Part shown: piece by piece, positions 26,813 through 35,916 of the stretch
Layout of the letters: every line of letters starts with the position of its first letter
Numbering within the stretch: the first letter of the stretch is position 1
Source: Pseudomonas sp. BMS12
Lineage (GTDB): Bacteria > Pseudomonadota > Gammaproteobacteria > Pseudomonadales > Pseudomonadaceae
Length of the DNA stretch: 64,000 nucleotides
Reading direction: 5' to 3'
Assembly (NCBI RefSeq): GCF_001592875.1
Contig: NZ_LSOF01000014.1
Location: 1 to 64,000, forward strand
The notes under the pieces: model-generated
The model's input: the letters and a program-made list of their open reading frames with translations, nothing else
Told to the model about the DNA's origin: nothing
Databases searched by the model: none
Program-made: the position numbers and the translations under genes

Positions 26813-26834
26813 GGTTCGATCCTAGTCGAACCAT
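26811..26834. promoter_or_regulatory. Perfect inverted repeat overlapping the ArsR-family start codon
   Basis: The nine-base arms ATGGTTCGA (26811-26819) and TCGAACCAT (26826-26834) are perfect inverse copies around TCCTAG. The site touches the regulator's start codon and lies 52 bp before the divergent NIPSNAP gene. A second small dyad TTGTC-N4-GACAA follows at 26834-26847. This is a likely operator for the ArsR-family protein. Confidence 0.55.
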
Positions 26835-26885
26835 TGTCTGTCGACAAAGGGCTAGCCTGGGCACGTCAATCAGGAGGACAGGCCC

Positions 26886-27218
26886 ATGCCCATTACCTGC
26901 TTCATCCGTTATCAGATCGACCCATTCCAGCGCGAGGCTTTCCGCGAATATGCCGAAAACTGGGGGCGCATCATTCCGCGTTGCGGCGGTCATTTGCTTG
27001 GCTACTTCCTGCCCCATGAGGGCAGCAACGACATTGCCTGGGGGCTGATCGCCTTTCCCAGTCTGGCGGCCTATGAAACCTATCGGGCACGCTTGAAAAC
27101 CGATGCCGAAGGCCGAGCCAACTTCGCCCTGGCCCAGGACAAGCGGTTCATCCTGCGCGAGCAGCGCAGCTTCCTCGAGGGCGTCGAAGGCACCCTGGGC
27201 CTGGAGGCCTGGACATGA
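26886..27218 (+). CDS. NIPSNAP-family protein
   Basis: This is a 110-residue dimeric alpha/beta-barrel fold protein of the NIPSNAP family, recognised by [18 protein letters not shown], the [13 protein letters not shown] loop and [14 protein letters not shown]. Proteins of this fold often act as small-molecule-modifying or accessory subunits. The start has AGGAGGACAG. It overlaps the following ABM gene by four bases (ATGA). Confidence 0.8.
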   Translation: MPITCFIRYQIDPFQREAFREYAENWGRIIPRCGGHLLGYFLPHEGSNDIAWGLIAFPSLAAYETYRARLKTDAEGRANFALAQDKRFILREQRSFLEGVEGTLGLEAWT

Positions 27219-27562
27219 TCGCGGTGATCTTCGAGGTGCAGCCAGCCGAGGGGCAGCACGATGCCTATCTCGGCATGGCCGCCGACCTGCGTGGCCAGCT
27301 CGAAGGTATCGACGGCTTTCTGTCCATCGAACGCTTCGAGAGTCTCAGCCAACCGGGCAAGCTGTTGTCGCTGTCGTTCTGGCGCGATGAGCAGGCGATT
27401 CGTCAGTGGCGCAATGGCGAGGAGCATCGCCGAGCCCAGCGCGCCGGGCGTGACGGCGTGTTCGCCGACTACCGCCTGCGCGTGGCTCAGGTGCTGCGAG
27501 ACTACGGCCTGCACGAGCGTGAACAGGCGCCGCGCGACTCTCGAGAGCTGCACGGCGCCTGA
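27215..27562 (+). CDS. Antibiotic biosynthesis monooxygenase (ABM) domain protein
   Basis: This 115-residue ferredoxin-like-fold protein has the ABM family signature: [48 protein letters not shown] (cut: [13 protein letters not shown]). ABM enzymes oxidise small aromatic or polyketide-like substrates without cofactors, or serve as accessory proteins. Coupled to the NIPSNAP gene and 82 bp before a Baeyer-Villiger-type monooxygenase, it probably works with them. Confidence 0.8.
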   Translation: MIAVIFEVQPAEGQHDAYLGMAADLRGQLEGIDGFLSIERFESLSQPGKLLSLSFWRDEQAIRQWRNGEEHRRAQRAGRDGVFADYRLRVAQVLRDYGLHEREQAPRDSRELHGA

Positions 27563-27644
27563 GTCTGTGCATGCCACTAGGCGCGCAGCCCGGTTCGGGT
27601 CCATGCTTGCGGGTCAAAACAGTCGCCGCAGGAGAGTCGTGTTC

Positions 27645-29171
27645 ATGGATTCGCAGCACTTCGAAGTCCTCATCATCGGTGCCGGCCTGTCCGGCATCGG
27701 CATGGCCTGTCACCTCAGCCATCACTGCCCGCAGCGGCGCTTCGCCATCCTCGAACGCAGGCAGGCGCTGGGTGGCACCTGGGACCTGTTCCGCTACCCC
27801 GGCATCCGTTCCGATTCCGACATGTTCAGCTTCGGTTATGCCCTGCGCCCATGGAACGGCTTGAAGGTGCTGGCCGACGGCGCCTCGATCCGCCAGTACC
27901 TGGGGGATACGGCGCGCGAGTTCGGGGTCGATCAGCACATTCACTATGGCGTGGATCTGCTCGCGGCCAACTGGTCCAGCGCGCAGCGGCGCTGGCAGCT
28001 GATCGGCCGCGATAGCCAAACCGGCGAGGCGCGTCACTTCAGTTGCGACTTCCTGCTGTCCTGCACCGGCTACTACGACCATGCTGCCGGGCATCAGCCC
28101 GACTTTCCCGGCATGGAGCAGTTTCGCGGACGCTTTGTGCACCCGCAGCAGTGGCCCGAGGATCTCGACTACCGCGACAAGCGCGTGGTGGTGATCGGCA
28201 GCGGCGCCACCGCCGTGACCCTGGTGCCGGCGCTGGCCGAGCAGGCGGCGCAGGTCACCATGCTGCAGCGCTCGCCGTCGTACATCTTCTCGATGCCCTC
28301 ACGGGACAAGCTCTCGGCACTGTTGCTCAAGGTGCTGCCGGAGCGCTGGGTGTATCACCTGGCGCGCCAGCGCAACATCTCCGTGCAACGGCAGATGTTC
28401 AAGGCGGCCAAGCGCTGGCCGCGCTTCATGCGCTGGCTGCTGCTGCGTGGCGTGCGCAAGGAGCTGGGCGAGGACCATGACCTCAGTCATTTCACCCCGC
28501 GCTACCAGCCGTGGGACGAGCGCCTGTGCGCGGTACCCGATGGCGACCTGTTCAAGGCGCTGAAGGCCGGCAAGGCCCAGGTGGTGACCGGTGCCATCGA
28601 GACGCTCACTGCCGCCGGGGTGCGTCTGCAGTCGGGGCAGGAGTTGCCGGCGGACATCATCGTCAGCGCCACCGGCCTGAAGATGCAGCTGCTCGGCGGC
28701 ATGCAGCTGAGCATCGATGGCGAGCCCTGCCGGGTGCCCAGCAAGCTGGTGTACAAGGGCGTGCTGGTGCAGGACGTGCCCAATGCGGCGTGGATATTCG
28801 GCTACACCAACGCGTCCTGGACGCTCAAGGCGGATATCGCCGCCGAGTATGTCTGTCGTTTGCTCAATCACCTGGGCGAGCACGGCCAGCAGGTATTCGT
28901 GGCTCGCGACGAGCAGGGCTGTGCGCTGGACAGCAGCGTGATGAGCTCGCTGAATTCGGGCTATGTGCGGCGTGCCGACGGCATCCTGCCGCGCCAGGGG
29001 GATCGCGCGCCCTGGCAGGTGCTCAACGACTATCGCAAGGATGTGCAGCTGCTGTGCAAGGGGCCGATCGAGGATGGCATCCTGCGCTTCGAGGCGTTCC
29101 GTGCAGGGGGCGCCGAGGAGACGGCAGGCGCCGAGGGCGACTGCGTGCAGGAGTTGCAGGCCGGGCGCTAG
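27645..29171 (+). CDS. FAD-dependent Baeyer-Villiger-type monooxygenase
   Basis: This is a 508-residue class B flavoprotein monooxygenase. The FAD motif GAGLSG is at residues 12-17, and the NADPH motif GSGATA is at about 185-190. Between them sits the type I fingerprint F160-x-G162-x3-H166-x3-W170-P171, which separates Baeyer-Villiger enzymes from ordinary FMOs. It should insert oxygen next to a ketone using NADPH and O2. The ATG at 27645 was preferred over the GTG six bases upstream because of spacing from AGGAGA. The substrate is unknown; a steroid/terpene or long-chain ketone is typical of this subgroup. Confidence 0.88.
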   Translation: MDSQHFEVLIIGAGLSGIGMACHLSHHCPQRRFAILERRQALGGTWDLFRYPGIRSDSDMFSFGYALRPWNGLKVLADGASIRQYLGDTAREFGVDQHIHYGVDLLAANWSSAQRRWQLIGRDSQTGEARHFSCDFLLSCTGYYDHAAGHQPDFPGMEQFRGRFVHPQQWPEDLDYRDKRVVVIGSGATAVTLVPALAEQAAQVTMLQRSPSYIFSMPSRDKLSALLLKVLPERWVYHLARQRNISVQRQMFKAAKRWPRFMRWLLLRGVRKELGEDHDLSHFTPRYQPWDERLCAVPDGDLFKALKAGKAQVVTGAIETLTAAGVRLQSGQELPADIIVSATGLKMQLLGGMQLSIDGEPCRVPSKLVYKGVLVQDVPNAAWIFGYTNASWTLKADIAAEYVCRLLNHLGEHGQQVFVARDEQGCALDSSVMSSLNSGYVRRADGILPRQGDRAPWQVLNDYRKDVQLLCKGPIEDGILRFEAFRAGGAEETAGAEGDCVQELQAGR

Positions 29172-29173
29172 GC

Positions 29174-29803
29174 TCAGGCCTCGCCCTTGATCTCCTTGAG
29201 GTGCTTGTACACCGTGGCGCGACCCATGTTGAGCACGTTGGCGATGTAGTTGGCGGCGCTCTTGCCCTTGAATGCACCTTCGGCGTGCAGCGCCTCGACC
29301 AGCTCGCGCTTGTGCTCGCGAGTCAGCAGGTTGAGGCCGAGCTGGCGCTGTTGCAGCCAGCCATGCAGGAAGGTGTTGATGCGTTCCTGCCAGTCGTCGC
29401 GGAACAGGGCGTCGGGCTGCGGGATCAGCTTGCTGGCCGAGAGGAACAGGTCCAGCGCCTGCTTGGCGCTCTCGAACATGGAGATGTTCAGGTTCAGGCA
29501 CAGCACGGCGATCGGCGTGCCGGCGCTGTCGCGCAGTACGGTGCTGAGCGAACGGATCTTCTGCCCATCCCAGTTGAGCTTCTCGTAGGGGCCGATATTG
29601 CGCTCGTCCGGGGTGTTTTCCAGCAGGTCTTCCAGCGCCGCTTCGTCGCCGATTGCGCGCTTGGAAATATTGTTGGCGATGTGGTCGATCTTCTGCGTGC
29701 GCAGGTCGTGCAGGACCACCTCGACATGCGGGAAGAACAGGGTGGCGATGGCATCGGCGACGGCGCGGAAGTTGTCCAGGTCGGCGGCGGGGGTTGGCTT
29801 CAT
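29174..29803 (-). CDS. dauR: D-arginine utilisation repressor DauR (YheO-like PAS plus HTH)
   Basis: This is a 209-residue regulator. Its N-terminal YheO-type PAS-like domain has FFPHVEVVLHDL, HIANNISKR and AVLCLNLNIS. Its C-terminal HTH has GAFKGKSAANYIANVLNMGRATVYKHLK (cut: ANVLNMGRATVYKHLK). The family includes DauR of P. aeruginosa, which represses dauBAR until D-arginine is catabolised. The start at 29803 follows GGAG. A 162-bp gap with a stem-loop and a REP copy separates it from dauA. Confidence 0.88.
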   Translation of the reverse strand: MKPTPAADLDNFRAVADAIATLFFPHVEVVLHDLRTQKIDHIANNISKRAIGDEAALEDLLENTPDERNIGPYEKLNWDGQKIRSLSTVLRDSAGTPIAVLCLNLNISMFESAKQALDLFLSASKLIPQPDALFRDDWQERINTFLHGWLQQRQLGLNLLTREHKRELVEALHAEGAFKGKSAANYIANVLNMGRATVYKHLKEIKGEA

Positions 29804-29820
29804 GCAAGGGCTCCGTTCGG

Positions 29821-29839
29821 CGCTCCGCGAGGCGGAGCG
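29821..29839. repeat. Stem-loop between dauA and dauR
   Basis: The palindrome CGCTCCGC-GA-GGCGGAGCG sits just upstream of dauR in the dauA-dauR gap. It could attenuate read-through into the regulator gene. There is no T-run on either strand. Confidence 0.4.
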
Positions 29840-29925
29840 TTGCGAGTGTGCCGCATGGCGCAGGCTCGCGTCGATCTTGTGGTCGGTGCAGGCCTTTGCT
29901 GGAACGGTGCGGCGCCGCGCTGCCA

Positions 29926-29950
29926 ATCGCGCGGCTGAAGCCGCTCCCAC
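29926..29950. repeat. Single REP copy
   Basis: The copy ATCGCGCGGCTGAAGCCGCTCCCAC (given by its core GCGGCT-GA-AGCCGC) matches the REP pair at 3489-3550. It lies directly after the dauA stop. Confidence 0.65.
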
Positions 29951-29965
29951 AGAGGTTGTTGCCCG

Positions 29966-32028
<2,063 letters not shown>

Positions 32029-32054
32029 GGCGACTCTCCAAGATGTAAACTATT

Positions 32055-32080
32055 AAGTCTATATTGGACATAAAAGTTTA
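32055..32080 (-). promoter_or_regulatory. Operator-like element in the dauB promoter (copy 2)
   Basis: AAGTCT-N5-GGACAT followed by AAAAGTTTA shares 19 of 26 bases with the element at 25169-25194. It lies immediately upstream of dauB, where DauR would be expected to bind. Confidence 0.55.
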
Positions 32081-32157
32081 TATCGGCAATCGGGCTGACG
32101 CTTGGTTGGTCGCTTATGTCGCAGGATGATCAAACCGCTGGGGCGAACCCCGTGGCT

Positions 32158-32403
32158 TCAGCGGCCTGAAGGGCTGCGGTTCACGGCCGCCAGTAGAGCG
32201 CCCGGCAGCGCCGCCAGGGCGAACAGGGGCAATTGCATCACGACGAGTCCGAGGATGACTTCGCGGCTGCTCCAGGTGTTGCCGAAGGCCTGGGCGAAGA
32301 CGAATGCCGCGCAGCTGGCGGCCAGCAAGGCGCTGCCGAGGTAGCTGGCAGCCAGGCTGGTCAGAAGCAGCGTGATGGCCCGGCGCACCTCAGATCGCGC
32401 CAC
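32158..32403 (-). CDS. Small two-helix membrane protein, function unknown
   Basis: This is an 81-residue (or 76-residue) frame with two hydrophobic segments (AITLLLTSLAASYLGSALLAA, cut: LLLTSLAASYLGSALLAA; VILGLVVMQLPLFALAALPGALLAA, cut: VILGLVVMQLPLFALAALP). Possible starts are GTG 32403, overlapping the end of the CoA-transferase gene by 14 bp, and GTG 32388, just after that gene's stop. The tight spacing suggests co-transcription. I know no homologue. Confidence 0.5.
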   Translation of the reverse strand: MARSEVRRAITLLLTSLAASYLGSALLAASCAAFVFAQAFGNTWSSREVILGLVVMQLPLFALAALPGALLAAVNRSPSGR

Positions 32404-33586
32404 GGGCCTGTAGTTCGGCGATGCGCTCGGCGCTGTAGCCCAGTTCGCCGAGCACCTGCGCGTTGTGCTCGCCCAGTTGCGGCCCGGTCCACTCGACGCT
32501 GCCCGGCGTCTCGCTCAACTTGGGCACGATGCCGGGCATCCTGAACGGCTTGCCGTCCGGCAGCTTGGCGCTGAGGAACATTTCGCGGGCGAGGAACTGC
32601 GGGTCGCCGAGCATGTCCTCGGCCGAGTAGATGCGGCTGGCCGGCACCTCGGCACGCACCAGCACGGCTTCCACCTCGGTCAGGGGCAGCGAGCCGGCCC
32701 AGCGGTCGATCACGCCATAGAGCTCGTCGCGGCGGGTGTCGCGACCGGCGTTGTCGGCCAGGCTCGGGTCGCTAGCCAGGTCTTCTCGGTCGATTGCGCG
32801 CATAAAGCGCTGGAATATCGCATCGCCGTTGGCGCCGATCTGGATATGTTTGCCATCCGCGCAGGTGTGGATGGAGGAGGGCGTGATGCCCGGCATGATG
32901 TTGCCGCTGCGCTCACGGATGAAGCCGAACACATCGAACTCCGGAATCATCGACTCCATCATGGCGAACACCGCCTCGTACAGCGCCACGTCGACCACCT
33001 GGCCGGCGCCGCCATTGACCTCACGCTGACGCAGCGCCATCAGCGCGCCGATCACGCCCCACAGGGCGGCGATGGAGTCGCCGATGCTGATGCCGGTGCG
33101 CACCGGCGGACGGTCCTCGAAGCCGGTGATATAGCGCAGCCCGCCCATCGACTCGCCGACCGCGCCGAAACCCGGCTGATCCTTCAGCGGGCCGCTCTGG
33201 CCGAAGCCGGACAGGCGCACCATCACCAGCTTGGGATTGAGCGCGTGCAGCACGTCCCAGCCCAGGCCGAGCTTTTCCAGCACGCCGGGGCGGAAGTTCT
33301 CGATCAGGATGTCCGCCTCGGCCAGCAACTTCTTCAGGACTTCTCGGCCGTCCTCGTGCTTGAGGTTGAGGGTGATGCAGCGCTTGTTGCGCGCCTGCAC
33401 GAACCACCACAGCGAGGTGCCCTCGTACAGCTTGCGCCACTTGCGCAGCGGGTCACCGCCATCCGGCGACTCGACCTTGATCACCTCGGCGCCGAACTCG
33501 GCGCAGATACGCGAGGCGAAAGGGCCGGCGATCAGGCTGCCGAGCTCGATCACTTTCAGGCCGGCGAGGGGTTTGCTGGGGGTCAT
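32390..33586 (-). CDS. CaiB/BaiF-family (class III) CoA-transferase
   Basis: This 398-residue enzyme exchanges CoA between an acyl-CoA and a carboxylate. Family features are LKVIELGSLIAGPFASRICAEFGAEVIKVE (cut: LIAGPFASRICAEFGAEVIKVE limited to AGPFASRICAEFGAEVIK), NKRCITLNLK, LIENFRPGVLEKLGL and GQVVDVALYEAVFAMMES. In the last segment the usual catalytic Asp position looks like Glu, as in one common subgroup. The substrate pair is unknown. It lies upstream of a small membrane protein and is not obviously tied to dauBA. Confidence 0.88.
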   Translation of the reverse strand: MTPSKPLAGLKVIELGSLIAGPFASRICAEFGAEVIKVESPDGGDPLRKWRKLYEGTSLWWFVQARNKRCITLNLKHEDGREVLKKLLAEADILIENFRPGVLEKLGLGWDVLHALNPKLVMVRLSGFGQSGPLKDQPGFGAVGESMGGLRYITGFEDRPPVRTGISIGDSIAALWGVIGALMALRQREVNGGAGQVVDVALYEAVFAMMESMIPEFDVFGFIRERSGNIMPGITPSSIHTCADGKHIQIGANGDAIFQRFMRAIDREDLASDPSLADNAGRDTRRDELYGVIDRWAGSLPLTEVEAVLVRAEVPASRIYSAEDMLGDPQFLAREMFLSAKLPDGKPFRMPGIVPKLSETPGSVEWTGPQLGEHNAQVLGELGYSAERIAELQARGAI

Positions 33587-33799
33587 CTGGCTTCCTCTTA
33601 GTGCGACCTGGTCGGCGCTCCGTGGGTTTCGTCGGCGCAGTATCTGCGGTTAAATCACCGAGCGAAAGGATGCGCACTCTCTCCTTCGGGCCAGGATGGC
33701 TCCCCTCCTGCTGTTCGTCTGCCTTTCTCGTTGATTATCCGGTGGCTGTCATGCTGCAAGGCCGAGTCTTGCGCGGGCCTCATACACTCGTTTGAAAAT

Positions 33800-33832
33800 A
33801 TTACATGTGAGTTGTTGATTCATTACATGTGA
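33800..33832 (+). promoter_or_regulatory. Direct repeat ATTACATGTGA x2 upstream of the PspA cluster
   Basis: ATTACATGTGA occurs at 33800-33810 and again at 33822-33832, exactly 22 bp (two helical turns) apart. Each copy contains the dyad ACATGT. The second copy ends 17 bp before the first gene of the DUF2170-PspA-flotillin cluster, in an AT-rich stretch. This is a probable activator or repressor site for the cluster. Confidence 0.45.
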
Positions 33833-33849
33833 TTGCCTAGTCTGCCCTC

Positions 33850-34470
33850 ATGGAAAGCAAATCATCAGCCCATTACCAACGTCTCTTTCGCCAGCGCCTG
33901 CGTGAGCAGGGCCTGGTCAAGAAAGAGGTGTGGATCCTGCCCGAGCACGCCCCGTTGCTCGCGGCGTTCGAACGCAAACTACGCCAGCCTCAACCGAGGC
34001 TGGACTCTACGGAGAAGGAGGGAGGTATGAGCATGCCTCAGGTGTGGAACGCGCAGGCGCTGTTCGATGCGCTGGCCGCGACGGAGTTGTTCAAGGATGG
34101 GCGCGCAGCTATCGAGCTGATCCAGGGCGCGGACGCCAGTCTGCATATCACCATGGCCGAGTACGGCGACCTGCCGTTGTTCATGGCGGTGGTTGGCGAG
34201 CAGATCATCGTCGAGGCGGTGCTCTGGCCGACCAGCGAGGTACGTGATGTTGCGGCCTTCAACGAGGAAGTGCTGCGCAGCCACAAGCTGTTCCCGCTGT
34301 CCTGCATCGGCCTGGAAAAGCTGCCGGATGGGCAGGACTGTTACACCATGTTCGGCGCCTTGAGCGCGACCTCGATCCTGTCCAACGTGGTGCTGGAAAT
34401 CGAGTTGCTGGCGGACAACGTGATCAAGGCCACCGAAGCCTATGAGGGCTTCCTCAAGGCCGCTGCCTAA
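33850..34470 (+). CDS. YjfI/DUF2170-family protein with N-terminal extension
   Basis: This is a 206-residue cytoplasmic protein. Residues about 58-206 form the DUF2170 domain (ALFDALAATELFKDGRAAIEL, cut: ALFDALAATELF; HKLFPLSCIGLE; YTMFGALSATSILSNVVLEIE, cut: FGALSATSILSNV), always found beside PspA homologues (YjfI next to YjfJ in E. coli). The first 57 residues (YQRLFRQRLREQGLVKKEVWILPEH) are basic and resemble MazE-like DNA-binding antitoxins or ribbon-helix-helix starts. An internal ATG at 34027 (Met60, after GGAGG) could yield the DUF2170 domain alone. It is first in the gene train. Confidence 0.8.
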   Translation: MESKSSAHYQRLFRQRLREQGLVKKEVWILPEHAPLLAAFERKLRQPQPRLDSTEKEGGMSMPQVWNAQALFDALAATELFKDGRAAIELIQGADASLHITMAEYGDLPLFMAVVGEQIIVEAVLWPTSEVRDVAAFNEEVLRSHKLFPLSCIGLEKLPDGQDCYTMFGALSATSILSNVVLEIELLADNVIKATEAYEGFLKAAA

Positions 34471-34481
34471 GGAGTTTTGCC

Positions 34482-35177
34482 ATGAATGTATGGAGCAAAC
34501 TGCTGACCGCACTGCGCGGCGGTGCTAACGAAGTGGGCGAAGCCATGGTGGATAGCCAGGCCCTGCGCATTCTCGATCAGGAGATTCGCGACGCCGACCT
34601 GGAATTGCGCAAATCCAAGGAAGCGCTGGCCGAGATCATGGCCAAGCAGAAACTGGCCGCCGAGCGCGCCGGCAAAAGCACGGCCAAGGTCGACGAGTAC
34701 GAGCAGTACGCGCTCAAGGCCCTGGAGGCTGGTAACGAGGAGCTGGCCAAGGAAGTGGCGATCAAGATCGCCAACCTGGAAGCCGAGCAGGCTGGCGAGC
34801 GCGAGCAGGCGGAGGCCTATGCCGCCAGCGTGGCCCAGCTGCGCAAGGCAGTGAGCCAGGCCGAGGCCAACATCAAACGCCTGAAACAACAGGTGGATAC
34901 GGTCAAGGCCACCGAGAGCGTGCAGAAGGCGCAGATGGCCGTGGCCCAGCGCTATGGCGGCTCGCAGGCCAAGCTGCACACCGCAGTGGAGTCGCTGGAG
35001 CGAATCAAGCAACAGCAGGCCGAGCGGGCAGCGAAGATGGAGGCGACCGCCGAGCTGGCTGAGGCGAGCAACGTCGACGAGTCGCTGGAAGCCAAGCTGC
35101 GTGCTGCCGGTATCGTCGCTGACAACGGCAGTGCCGACAGCGTGCTGGCGCGCCTCAAGGACAAGGCCAAGTCCTGA
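34482..35177 (+). CDS. PspA/IM30-family protein
   Basis: This 231-residue, almost wholly coiled-coil protein of the PspA/Vipp1/ESCRT-III superfamily polymerises on stressed inner membranes. The N-terminal helix begins WSKLLTALRGGANEVGEAMVD, and the family heptads (DQEIRDADLELRKSKEALAEI, cut: DQEIRDADLELRKSK) run to about residue 190. The YjfJ-like C-terminus (LEAKLRAAGI) differs from classical PspA. The RBS is AAGGAG. No pspF or pspBC is adjacent; DUF2170 is upstream and NfeD-like/flotillin genes are downstream. Confidence 0.92.
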   Translation: MNVWSKLLTALRGGANEVGEAMVDSQALRILDQEIRDADLELRKSKEALAEIMAKQKLAAERAGKSTAKVDEYEQYALKALEAGNEELAKEVAIKIANLEAEQAGEREQAEAYAASVAQLRKAVSQAEANIKRLKQQVDTVKATESVQKAQMAVAQRYGGSQAKLHTAVESLERIKQQQAERAAKMEATAELAEASNVDESLEAKLRAAGIVADNGSADSVLARLKDKAKS

Positions 35178-35237
35178 TCTTGGTGGCAGTGGGTGGGGCC
35201 TGCGGGCCCTGCTTCTTGATTCAGGAATAGGAACACC

Positions 35238-35876
35238 ATGGAAAATTTCCTGCTCACCGCTTTTGCCTTTCCCACCGTCATCTTCAGCTTCCTGCTGTGT
35301 GTGGCGGTGCTGTACTGGTGCGTCGCCGCACTGGGCATCCTTGAGGTGGACCTGCTCGATATCGAGGCCGACTCCACTCTGGACTCGGTGCAGCCCGAGG
35401 GGCTGGCTGGCCTGTTGCTCAAGTTGGGGCTGAACGGGGTGCCGGTGACTCTGGTGCTGACCCTGCTGTTCTTCTTCGCCTGGCTCGTCAGCTACTTCGT
35501 CGAGTTGCTGCTGCTGCGCTATCTGCCGCTGGGTTTTCTGCGTTATCCGCTGGGCCTGGTGATTGCCTTCGGTGCGCTGGTGCTGGCGGTGCCGGTCAGC
35601 GCTGCGCTGTGCCGGCCGCTGCGCCCGCTGTTTCGCAAGCTGGAGGCCACCACCAGCAAGTCAGTGCTGGGACAGACCGCCGTGGTGCGTAGCGGGCGGG
35701 TGACCCTCAGTCATGGCGAAGCGACTTTGGAAGACGGTGGCGCGGGCCTGATCCTGCGCGTGCGTGCCGATGAGGCACGTGGTTTCAAACGTGGCGACCG
35801 AGTCGTGTTGCTGGAGTATCTGGAGGGCGAACACGCCTACCGGGTCATAACCGAGGACGAGTTCAAGGGCCTCTGA
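35238..35876 (+). CDS. YqiJ/NfeD-like OB-fold membrane protein
   Basis: This is a 212-residue inner-membrane protein with three helices (about residues 10-34, 68-92 and 100-124), then a cytoplasmic OB-fold domain (about 135-212, SVLGQTAVVRSGRVTLSHGEA, cut: LGQTAVVRSGRV). NfeD/YqiJ proteins are the standard partners of flotillins, and the flotillin gene follows after 40 bp. It presumably clamps or anchors the flotillin ring. Confidence 0.85.
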   Translation: MENFLLTAFAFPTVIFSFLLCVAVLYWCVAALGILEVDLLDIEADSTLDSVQPEGLAGLLLKLGLNGVPVTLVLTLLFFFAWLVSYFVELLLLRYLPLGFLRYPLGLVIAFGALVLAVPVSAALCRPLRPLFRKLEATTSKSVLGQTAVVRSGRVTLSHGEATLEDGGAGLILRVRADEARGFKRGDRVVLLEYLEGEHAYRVITEDEFKGL

Positions 35877-35916
35877 GCCGCAGAACCACCTTCAGAATCA
35901 AAGGAGATTGATTGTA

